Assembly (NCBI GenBank): GCA_009691715.1
Contig: SIAN01000015.1
Coordinates: 26,970 to 90,969, forward strand
Direction: 5' to 3'
Length of the DNA stretch: 64,000 nucleotides
Origin: Planctomycetota bacterium
GTDB taxonomy: Bacteria; Planctomycetota; B15-G4; SIAN01
In this document: piece by piece, positions 54,869-62,155 of the stretch
How the letters are laid out: each line of letters starts with the position of its first letter
How positions within the stretch are numbered: position 1 is the stretch's first letter
Notes under the pieces: generated by a model
What the model was told of the DNA's origin: nothing
What the model saw: the letters and a program-made list of their open reading frames with translations, nothing else
Databases searched by the model: none
Position numbers and translations under genes: made by a program

Positions 54869-57412
54869 ATGAACTCGAATCCGGGCATCTCGGGTGACGC
54901 GGCGGGCGCGTCGTCCACGTTCAAGCCGTACGTCGCCGACGACGCGCAGATGACCGAGTCGACGATCGGCGCGATCGTGCTCGGGTCGATCCTCGGCATC
55001 GTCTTCGCCGCAGCGTCGGTCTACGCCGGTCTCAAGATCGGACTCACGACCTCCGCCTCGATCCCGATCGGCGTGCTGTCGATCACGATCCTGAAGGCGT
55101 TCGGCAAGTCGACGATCCTCAAGAACAACATCGTCCAGACCACCGGCTCGGCGGGCGAGTCGCTGGCGGCGGGCGTCGCCTTCACGCTGCCCTCGCTGCT
55201 GTTGATGGGCTTCGAGATGGACGTGCTGCGCGTGACGCTGATCGCGCTGCTTGGCGGCATCCTCGGCACGCTGATGATGATCCCGCTCCGCCAGAGCCTG
55301 ATCGTCAAGGAGCACGGGAAGCTGCCGTTCCCTGAAGGCACCGCCTGCGCGCAGGTGCTGATCGTCGGGGAGAAGGGCGGATCGAGCGCGAAGAGCCTGT
55401 TCGGTGGCCTCTTCCTCGGCGCCGCGTGGGCCTATCTCGGCCGCATCGGCAAGCTCTTCGCCGAAGAGCCGACCTGGATGCTCGACCAGATCCCCTGGAA
55501 GGGGAAGGTGCTGCCGCTGTTCAACGGCGGTTCGATCAGCTTCGAGACCAATCCGGTGCTGCTCGGCACCGGCTACATCATCGGCTGGCGCACGTCGTTC
55601 GTCATGTTCGCCGGCGGCATCCTGTCCTACCTCGTCCTCATCCCGGCGGTGAAGTTCTTCGGGCCGGAGATGACGTCGGCGCTCATCTTCCACAAGGCGA
55701 CCGGCGCGCTGATCACGGCCGCGGACATGACCCCGACCCAGGTCCGCAACGCGTTCGTGCTCAACATCGGCGCCGGCGCGGTGGCGGCCGGCGGCCTCAT
55801 TGCGCTCTTCAAGGCGCTGCCGACCATTCTCGGCGCATTCACCCGCGGCCTATCGGGCCTGAGCGGCGGCGGCGGCGCGAAGGTGCGTCGCACCGAACGC
55901 GACCTGCCGATGGGACTCGTCGTCTTCGGCTGCATCGCGCTGGTCTTCGCCATCTGGGCGCCGAACCTGTTCAAGGAACAGATCGGGCGCGACATCCTCG
56001 GCGTCAACTGGCTCTCCGCGATCCTGATCGTCGTCTTCGGCTTCTTCTTCGTCACGGTGAGCAGTCGCATCACTGGCGAGATCGGCTCGTCGAGCAACCC
56101 GATCTCCGGCATGACGGTCGCCACGCTGCTGATCACGTGCATCCTGTTCGTCGCGGTCGGGCGCACCGGCATCTCCTACAAGGAGATGGCGCTCTGCACC
56201 GCCGCGCTGGTCTGCGTCGCAGCCAGCAACGGCGGCGCCACCTCGCAGGCGCTCAAATGCGGCCACCTGCTCGGCGCGACTCCGCGCGCGCAGCAGATCG
56301 CGATCACCTGGGGCGTCATCACCAGCGCTGCGGTGATCGGCTTCACGCTGCTGTTCCTGAACGACACGTTCACGACCTACCACAAGTTCGACGCGCCGGC
56401 CTTCAGCGCAACCCAGACGACGATCGATGCTTTCGCGGCCGAGGGCCACGGCGACGACATCGCCATCGCGAAGGCGAAGGTCAAGTTCCGCGACCAGACC
56501 TGGGACGAGCTCTACGTGCGCAAGGCGCAGATGGACCCGTCCGATGCCAACCGCGTGATGGTGCCCGTCGGCCAGTACCTGATCGCCGACGGGAAGATCG
56601 TCCACCGCATCGATCCAGGCATCTGCGGCACCGAGAACGATCAGCTCGCGGCCGATGGCAAGACGGTCGAACGCCACATCGACAAGAAGTTCGATGCGCC
56701 GAAGGCGCAGCTGTTCCGGAAAGTGATCGACGGGGTGCTGGGCGGCACGATGGCTTGGGAGCTGGTCCTGATCGGCGTCTTCATCGCGATCATGATGGAG
56801 CTCTGCGGAGTGCCCGCGCTCGCCTTCGCCGTCGGCGTCTACCTGCCGATCTCGACCAGTTCGACGATCTTCATCGGCGGCTTGGTGCGCAAGTGGTCTG
56901 ACAAGCGGACGAAGCTCACCGAGACGGAGCAGGAAAGCTCGCCCGGCGTGCTCTGCAGCTCGGGACTCATCGCGGGCGGCGCGCTCGTCGCGATCCTGTC
57001 GTGCGCACTGCTTGCGCCGAAGACAGTCACGCGCGAGCTGCCGATGCTCGATGCTGCGGGAACACCACTGCTTGAGGCCGATGGCAAGCCGAAGACGGCG
57101 CCAGCGCGGGTCGACACCACGTGGGAGGACGACTTCACGCTCTTCTCCGAGAAGCCGATCGATCTCCACCTCGCCAATCGGCTTGTCGGCCAGGAGGAGA
57201 CGGTGGGTCAGGCGCTCGGCCGGCTCGGGCTCGACGCGAAGCCGGTGCTGGCGGTCTGCGACGAAAGCTCGCTGGCGATGAACGCCCGCCAGTTCCTCGG
57301 CGAGCACAACTGGTGGGGCCTCGGCTGCTTCCTCGGACTCGCGTGGCTGCTCTACATGGTGTCGTCGCGCAAGCCGAAGGCGCCACCCGCGAGCACCAGC
57401 GGACCGATCTAG
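54869..57412 (+). CDS. OPT family oligopeptide transporter
   Basis: Integral membrane transporter of 847 residues of the prokaryotic OPT group, importing peptides or metal complexes by proton symport. There are many membrane segments, from STIGAIVLGSILGIVFAAASVYAGLKIGLTTSASIPIGVL onward. Family marks are NIVQTTGSAGESLAAGVAFTLP, LPFPEGTACAQVLIVGEKGG, ITGEIGSSSNPISGMTVATLL and GGATSQALKCGHLLGATPRAQQ. Loops of unusual hydrophilicity appear near residues 510-610 and 720-800. Length is larger than the 600-700 typical of bacterial members because of these. Its TAG stop is formed by the CTAG edge of the second 201-bp element, as in the oxidoreductase gene. Confidence 0.9.
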   Translation: MNSNPGISGDAAGASSTFKPYVADDAQMTESTIGAIVLGSILGIVFAAASVYAGLKIGLTTSASIPIGVLSITILKAFGKSTILKNNIVQTTGSAGESLAAGVAFTLPSLLLMGFEMDVLRVTLIALLGGILGTLMMIPLRQSLIVKEHGKLPFPEGTACAQVLIVGEKGGSSAKSLFGGLFLGAAWAYLGRIGKLFAEEPTWMLDQIPWKGKVLPLFNGGSISFETNPVLLGTGYIIGWRTSFVMFAGGILSYLVLIPAVKFFGPEMTSALIFHKATGALITAADMTPTQVRNAFVLNIGAGAVAAGGLIALFKALPTILGAFTRGLSGLSGGGGAKVRRTERDLPMGLVVFGCIALVFAIWAPNLFKEQIGRDILGVNWLSAILIVVFGFFFVTVSSRITGEIGSSSNPISGMTVATLLITCILFVAVGRTGISYKEMALCTAALVCVAASNGGATSQALKCGHLLGATPRAQQIAITWGVITSAAVIGFTLLFLNDTFTTYHKFDAPAFSATQTTIDAFAAEGHGDDIAIAKAKVKFRDQTWDELYVRKAQMDPSDANRVMVPVGQYLIADGKIVHRIDPGICGTENDQLAADGKTVERHIDKKFDAPKAQLFRKVIDGVLGGTMAWELVLIGVFIAIMMELCGVPALAFAVGVYLPISTSSTIFIGGLVRKWSDKRTKLTETEQESSPGVLCSSGLIAGGALVAILSCALLAPKTVTRELPMLDAAGTPLLEADGKPKTAPARVDTTWEDDFTLFSEKPIDLHLANRLVGQEETVGQALGRLGLDAKPVLAVCDESSLAMNARQFLGEHNWWGLGCFLGLAWLLYMVSSRKPKAPPASTSGPI

Positions 57413-57609
57413 CCCGTTCGATTCTTGATCCCCGTTGCGAGGCGACGGGATGTCGGTTCAGGACGAGAAGGGAATGCGCGGTTCCGACGACGCGGGTGGA
57501 ACGGCCCTTCGGGCATGCAAACCCGCTGAGGAAGGAACGCGCGTTTTCGACGAAGTCCTGGATCGACCGACCGAGCCGCAGCAGGGGTTTCATGAATAGA
57601 ACGGGCTAG
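57409..57609. mobile_element. 201-bp MITE-like element with terminal inverted repeats, copy B
   Basis: Same length as copy A with about 98% identity. CTAG stands at both edges (57409-57412 and 57606-57609), as expected for a 4-bp target duplication or a self-complementary end. The left CTAG provides the stop of the OPT gene. The right CTAG overlaps the first base pairs of a second inverted-repeat element at 57608. Confidence 0.82.
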
Positions 57610-57770
57610 TGTCCGGTAACTGAAGTCTGCTTCCACGAAGCCGGGCGCTCTTCGACCCAGGCTTCGTCACGCCTCCTCGGTGACGGCTCTCGAAGTCACC
57701 TCGTCGGCACTCCTCGCCTGGACCGAACATCGTCTCGGCCCGCGTTCGCAAGCTTCAGTTGCAGGACACT
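57608..57770. mobile_element. 163-bp inverted-repeat element abutting copy B
   Basis: Ends are inverted repeats of 18 bp (57608-57625 and 57753-57770; 16 of 18 pair), extendable to 23 bp with 19 pairing. The outer sequence AGTGTCC resembles termini of some insertion sequences. No open frame inside looks like a protein. Probably a MITE or a deleted insertion sequence. Confidence 0.6.
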
Positions 57771-57796
57771 TGCCGCGAACAGGCCCGATCCGTTGG

Positions 57797-58783
57797 TCAC
57801 GCGGTGAGGAAGCGGGCGATCTGCTGCTCTGCGTAGAAGCGCGGGGACCACGGGGTGCCAGTGACGAAACCGACGTGGCCACCGTGGTCGCTCAGCGCGA
57901 GGGTGATGCGGGGATTGGCGCGCAACACTGACTCGGGCACGGCCGACGCCGGCACGAACGGATCGTCGGCGGCGTGAAGGACGAGCGTCGGCACCGCGAT
58001 CCCGCCGAGCCACGGTCCCGAGCTCGAGCGCGCGTAGTAGTCGTTCGCATCGCGGAAGCCATGCAGCGGCGCGGTGAAGGCGTCGTCGAACTCGCGAAAG
58101 GTCCGCGCTCGCAGCGCACGGGCGAGATCGGCTCGCGACCCCACCATCTGAGCCTTCGCCTGCGCCTTGCACCGCAGCTGCGCGATCAACCGCCGCGCAT
58201 AGAACCGACCCGGCCCGCTCTCCATCCAATCGGCTCCCGCCGCCAGATCGAACGGAACCGAGACTGCCGCCGCGCGGACCACGACGCGGCGCGCGGACTC
58301 GCCCGCCTCCCCGAGCCACCGCAGCACGACGTTTCCCCCGAGCGAGAACCCCACCACCGCGAGCGGCCGTTCCGGCGCGCGGCACCGCAGCAGGTCGAGC
58401 ACGAACACGAGATCGCCGGTCTCGCCGGCGTGGTAGGCGCGCGGTTGCAGATTTGGCTCGCCGCTGCAGCCACGGAAGTTCACCCCGACCGAGGCCCACC
58501 CCACCGCCGCCACCGCCCGCGCGAGCGACGCGACGTAGCCCGACCGCGTCGATCCACCGAGCCCGTGCAACGCGACGACCAGTGGTGCCGTCAGCAGCGC
58601 CGCCTGCGGCTCGAGCTCGGCCGGCTCGAACCAATCGAGATCGAGGAAGTCGCCGTCCGGCGTCGGCCAGCGCTCGCGCCGCACGTTCAAGCCAACGCGG
58701 CGACGCAGCAGGTGACCCGCGAGCGTCTGCGCGTGCGCGCCACGCGCCCAACTCGGCGGAACGAACCGGTCGATCTCGACCAT
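57797..58783 (-). CDS. YheT-like alpha/beta-hydrolase
   Basis: Cytoplasmic serine hydrolase of the YheT/UPF0017 family, 328 residues. The family N-terminus is visible (FVPPSWARGAHAQTLAGHLLRR), as is LVVALHGLGGSTRSGYV for the oxyanion strand. The catalytic triad is Ser in VVGFSLGGNVVLRWLG, Asp in LHAADDPFVPASAVP and His in SDHGGHVGFVTG. Substrates are not known, though relatives are carboxylesterases. ATG 58783 was preferred to an upstream in-frame codon at 58879. It is divergent from the ABM-domain gene. Confidence 0.9.
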   Translation of the reverse strand: MVEIDRFVPPSWARGAHAQTLAGHLLRRRVGLNVRRERWPTPDGDFLDLDWFEPAELEPQAALLTAPLVVALHGLGGSTRSGYVASLARAVAAVGWASVGVNFRGCSGEPNLQPRAYHAGETGDLVFVLDLLRCRAPERPLAVVGFSLGGNVVLRWLGEAGESARRVVVRAAAVSVPFDLAAGADWMESGPGRFYARRLIAQLRCKAQAKAQMVGSRADLARALRARTFREFDDAFTAPLHGFRDANDYYARSSSGPWLGGIAVPTLVLHAADDPFVPASAVPESVLRANPRITLALSDHGGHVGFVTGTPWSPRFYAEQQIARFLTA

Positions 58784-58878
58784 CGAAGCGCCTCGCTGCA
58801 CAACCGCTCCACGACGCCCGAACTGGAGTCGACGCCGCCCCGATGGTAGAGCCGCGTGCCCGTGATTGGAGCCCGCCA

Positions 58879-59244
58879 ATGTCCGAGGCGTCCGCCATCG
58901 CCACGACTCCGCCGCCTCCCTACTGGGCGGTGATCTTCACGTCGCTACGCACCAAGGTCGAAGCCGGCTACGAGCAGATGGCCGCGGCGATGGTCGAGCT
59001 TGCCGCGCGCCAGCCCGGATACCTGGGCATCGAGACCGCCCGTGGCACCGACGGACTCGGCATCACCGTCTCCTATTGGGAGAGCCTCGAGGCGATCGCG
59101 GTGTGGAAGGCGGTCGGCGATCACCTCGCCGCGCAGAGCGCGGGCCGCTCGCGCTGGTACTCCGCGTTCGCCGTCCGCATCGCCCAGGTCGCGCGCGTGA
59201 CGAGCTTCGAGAACGTCGCACCCGGAGCCGCCGGCCCTCGATGA
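58879..59244 (+). CDS. antibiotic-biosynthesis-monooxygenase (ABM) domain protein
   Basis: Small ferredoxin-like-fold protein of 121 residues. The pattern PYWAVIFTSLR, YEQMAAAMVELAARQPGYLGIETAR, ITVSYWESLEAIAVWK and RWYSAFAVRIAQVAR is that of the ABM family (quinone or heme-type monooxygenases and stress proteins). No cofactor-binding residue can be assigned. The ATG at 58879 follows 95 bp of divergent intergenic DNA. Confidence 0.85.
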   Translation: MSEASAIATTPPPPYWAVIFTSLRTKVEAGYEQMAAAMVELAARQPGYLGIETARGTDGLGITVSYWESLEAIAVWKAVGDHLAAQSAGRSRWYSAFAVRIAQVARVTSFENVAPGAAGPR

Positions 59245-59465
59245 CGGGTCGGATCACGCGATCGCGCGCGATCACACGCGCTGATGATGATGGCAGCGTT
59301 CGTCCGGAACCATTTTCCGATCGACGAGCCAGCGCGTCAGGAGAACTCCCCGCCCGACCCGCGTCATCCCTCATCCCGATTGAACGTCACGATGCCGACA
59401 GAGTCCAAGCGCCACGATCGCCTGGCTGCCGCAGGCGAAGGCTTACAGTCGAGGGGAAAGACTGA

Positions 59466-59948
59466 ATGGACGAGACCCTGGCACGAGGACTGCCTGTCGT
59501 TGCGCGGCCTCGATTTGCGCCGCTCGTGCGCTTTGTCGACCTGCTCCAGATCGAACGCACCGTGATCAAGCTCTACGGCGCGCAGGGCGATGCCGCCACG
59601 CTCAGCACACACCTCTGCGAGGCGACATGTGCGTTGATCGCGCAGGAATTGCGCCTCAACCCACAGGCCGAATTCTCGAACGGCGTCGGCTTCGCGACGA
59701 TGTACCCGTCGCGCCATCAGTCCGACGTCACGCTCGACCGCTGGTACGGCGAACTCTCGATCCTGCACGCGGGATTCGCGGGCCAGCCAGCCGCGCCATA
59801 CGCCTTCCACTCGAGCACGAAGGGGACCGAAGTCCTTCCCGCTTGGTATCTGCCGCTGCTGGAGTTCGAGCGGAAAGCGTGGCAGCGCTGCGTGCTCGAC
59901 GACGCCGACGCGGCCGCCTACCTTCGAGCGCGCTTCGTCGGCGAGTGA
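59466..59948 (+). CDS. hypothetical protein
   Basis: 160-residue soluble protein that I do not recognise. It is a mixed alpha/beta sequence with no signal or membrane segment; notable stretches are FVDLLQIERTVIKLYG, NGVGFATMYPSRHQSDVTLDRWYG and VLPAWYLPLLEFERKAWQRC. Codon use and start context (ATG at 59466) look genuine. It converges with the ATP-grasp-like gene, their stops 27 nt apart. A role cannot be inferred. Confidence 0.65.
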   Translation: MDETLARGLPVVARPRFAPLVRFVDLLQIERTVIKLYGAQGDAATLSTHLCEATCALIAQELRLNPQAEFSNGVGFATMYPSRHQSDVTLDRWYGELSILHAGFAGQPAAPYAFHSSTKGTEVLPAWYLPLLEFERKAWQRCVLDDADAAAYLRARFVGE

Positions 59949-59975
59949 TGCAAGCGACGCGAGGATCAGCGTCGC

Positions 59976-61415
59976 TCACAACAGCCGCAGCACCGACACC
60001 AGCCCGCCCTTCTGCGCGACGTTCACGACGCGACGGCGCGAGCCGCGGCCGAGCACGCCAAGGCGCTGCTCGCTGGCATATAGGCCGAGCACGGTGAAGT
60101 ACTCGGCGAGGCCAACGTTTCCATCCTCGTCGATGACGGGGAAGTCCTTCTCCGCGACCGGCCGGTAGCCCTGCACGACCCACGTGCCGGGATTCTTCAC
60201 GCCGCGCTCGAGCGCCTGCGTCCACGCCCGCTCGGAGACATCGGGACCGAGCAGGATGCCGGTGCCGCCGTAGCTGCGATTGGGTTTCAGCAGCAGCGAT
60301 TCGCGATTCGTCGTCATCCACGGCAGCAGGTCGATCGACTCGCCATCCGGCCCGGCCGTCCGCCGCTCCTCGATGAGGCGCGTCCACGGCACGTGCGCGC
60401 GGAACACCTTGCGCTCCTCGCTGCTGAACGCGGCGGCGAAGCGCTCTTCGGTGAAGACGTGGAACGCGCTCTTGTGGTCGAACTCGCCGACGAGCGAGCT
60501 GATGCAGCGGCCGGCCTTCAGCGCGTGCTTCATGCCGCTCATGTCGACGCCCGCCTCCTCCTGCGCGGCGAGGTCATTCACCTCGTGGTCGCGGTAGACG
60601 AGGTCGATCGGGTGGTCGACGCCCGCCTCGGTGCAGGAGAGCTCGCCGTCCTCGACGCGCAGCTCGCGCGGATCGACGTGCCAGCAATTCACGCCCATCG
60701 CGCGGAAGAAGGCGACGTTGAACGGGAACTCCTCGACGCCGCCCTTCAACCCCTTGTACTGGCAGAGCGCGATGTTGAAGCGCCGCAGCTTGAGCGAGCG
60801 CGCGTGGTCGGCGAGGACCTCGAGCAGCACGATGCGCGGGTCGTCGTTCATCTCGAGCAAGAGCGTCGGCGCGTGCTTGCGCAACGCCGGCACCACGGTC
60901 GTCAAAATGATCTCGTCGACCGCGGGCGCGAGGTAGGTCCCGCCGGCGCCGATCGGGTTGTATTCAAAGAACTGCGTGCTCTTCAGCCAGTTCTTGCTGC
61001 CGAAGTCGCTGGTCGCGTCCCATCGGCCATAGAGCACGTCGGCCTGCTTGCCACCGAGATCGGCCAGCCACTTCTCCTCGCGCGGCGTCATCGGCAGGTA
61101 CTTGCGCGCCGCCGCATCGTCGCGCCACAACGCGTAGAGCTTGATCCAGGCGCCTTCCATCACGCGGCAGATCTGGTGGAGGTAGTTGCGTTGGTTGCCA
61201 CCGAGCACGCGCGGCCGCAACAGGATCGGCGTCGGCTGCGGCCGGCCGTCGTCGTCCTCGTAGACGACGCCGCGCGCGAGGCCTTCGGCGCGCACCTGCG
61301 CCTTCAACGCCTTCAGTTCGTCGGGCGGCACCATCTGCAGCAGCCCGTTCAGCGTCGTCCCGAGGCTGTCCTTCAAGTTGCCGCCGCGCAGGAACGGTGA
61401 ACTCGGCCTCGCCAT
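59976..61415 (-). CDS. ATP-grasp-like protein (circularly permuted type 2 resemblance)
   Basis: 479-residue cytoplasmic protein. LLLKPNRSYGGTGILLGPD resembles the ATP-binding Lys/Gly loop of ATP-grasp ligases, and NVGLAEYFTVLGLY near the end fits the metal-binding strand. The N-terminal 300 residues (GNLKDSLGTTLNGLLQMVP, HPIDLVYRDHEV, KHALKAGRCISSLVGEFDHKS) recall the circularly permuted ATP-grasp/glutathionylspermidine-synthase-like superfamily. ATG 61415 was chosen because GGAGAGG lies just upstream; an in-frame ATG at 61427 has none. The usual alpha-E and transglutaminase partners of that family are not next to it. An amide-bond-forming role is likely, the substrate unknown. Confidence 0.6.
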   Translation of the reverse strand: MARPSSPFLRGGNLKDSLGTTLNGLLQMVPPDELKALKAQVRAEGLARGVVYEDDDGRPQPTPILLRPRVLGGNQRNYLHQICRVMEGAWIKLYALWRDDAAARKYLPMTPREEKWLADLGGKQADVLYGRWDATSDFGSKNWLKSTQFFEYNPIGAGGTYLAPAVDEIILTTVVPALRKHAPTLLLEMNDDPRIVLLEVLADHARSLKLRRFNIALCQYKGLKGGVEEFPFNVAFFRAMGVNCWHVDPRELRVEDGELSCTEAGVDHPIDLVYRDHEVNDLAAQEEAGVDMSGMKHALKAGRCISSLVGEFDHKSAFHVFTEERFAAAFSSEERKVFRAHVPWTRLIEERRTAGPDGESIDLLPWMTTNRESLLLKPNRSYGGTGILLGPDVSERAWTQALERGVKNPGTWVVQGYRPVAEKDFPVIDEDGNVGLAEYFTVLGLYASEQRLGVLGRGSRRRVVNVAQKGGLVSVLRLL

Positions 61416-61519
61416 GCGCCTCTCCATCGAGTCGCGGGATCATGCCGCAGCGCCCGAGCGGAAGAACCTGCCCGACCGAACGCACCGCAGATCGCTCCGT
61501 TCGCGCTAGAAAACAGTGC

Positions 61520-62137
61520 ATGCCGTTTGATCCCGAACCCCTTCTGCAGCGTGCGTCACAAGGCGATGCCGCCTCCGTCGCGTCGTTGCTCGAGCGCTAC
61601 CTGCCTGGCTTGCGCGCCTTCTTGCGGCTCCGCGCCGGCAAGGCGTTGCGCGCGCGCGAGTCGGCAAGCGACCTCGCGCAATCGGTCTGCCGCGAGATCC
61701 TGGAGCACGTCGATCGCTACCAGTACCGCGGCGAGGCGGAGTTCAAGAACTGGCTGTTCACCACCGCGCTGCGGAAGCTCGCGCATCGTCGCGCGCACTG
61801 GAACACCCAGAAGCGCGGCGCGGGCCGCGAATGGCGTGAAGCCGATCGCGCCGGCAACGACTCCGCGGAGGACGGTCTTGCAGCTGCCTACGCCTCGTTC
61901 GCAACGCCGAGCCGCCACGCCGTCGCGCGCGAGGAGTTGGCACGGGTCGAGGCGGCTTTCGACCAGCTCACGGAAGCGCACCGCGAAGTGATCCTGCTGG
62001 CGCGCGTCGTCGGCCTGCCGCACAAGGAGATCGCCGCGCGCATGGATCGCAGCGAACCAGCCACCCGCACGCTGCTCCATCGGGCGCTGCTGGCGCTGTC
62101 CGAGCTCTTGGCCGAACCAAAGGCGAGCGGTGGATGA
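61520..62137 (+). CDS. ECF-type RNA polymerase sigma factor
   Basis: Extracytoplasmic-function sigma factor of 205 residues. Region 2 is LLERYLPGLRAFLRLRAG, DLAQSVCREILEHVDRYQYRGEAEFKNWLFTTALRKLAHR, matching planctomycete ECF groups. Region 4 is LTEAHREVILLARVVGLPHKEIAARMDRSEPATRTLLHRALLALSELL. No anti-sigma gene is nearby; instead a WD40 Ser/Thr kinase starts 19 nt downstream. This sigma-kinase pairing is common in planctomycetes and suggests control by phosphorylation, which is inference. ATG 61520 was preferred to an upstream in-frame GTG at 61397. Confidence 0.9.
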   Translation: MPFDPEPLLQRASQGDAASVASLLERYLPGLRAFLRLRAGKALRARESASDLAQSVCREILEHVDRYQYRGEAEFKNWLFTTALRKLAHRRAHWNTQKRGAGREWREADRAGNDSAEDGLAAAYASFATPSRHAVAREELARVEAAFDQLTEAHREVILLARVVGLPHKEIAARMDRSEPATRTLLHRALLALSELLAEPKASGG

Positions 62138-62155
62138 GCCTGCGATGAGCCTTCG

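Noticed and set aside
57864..57880. Stretch GTGACGAAACCGACGT matching an arm of the intergenic palindrome family.
   Set aside because: It lies inside the YheT-like gene and encodes the conserved segment after the catalytic His (VGFVTG); no second arm is present, so the match is coincidental.
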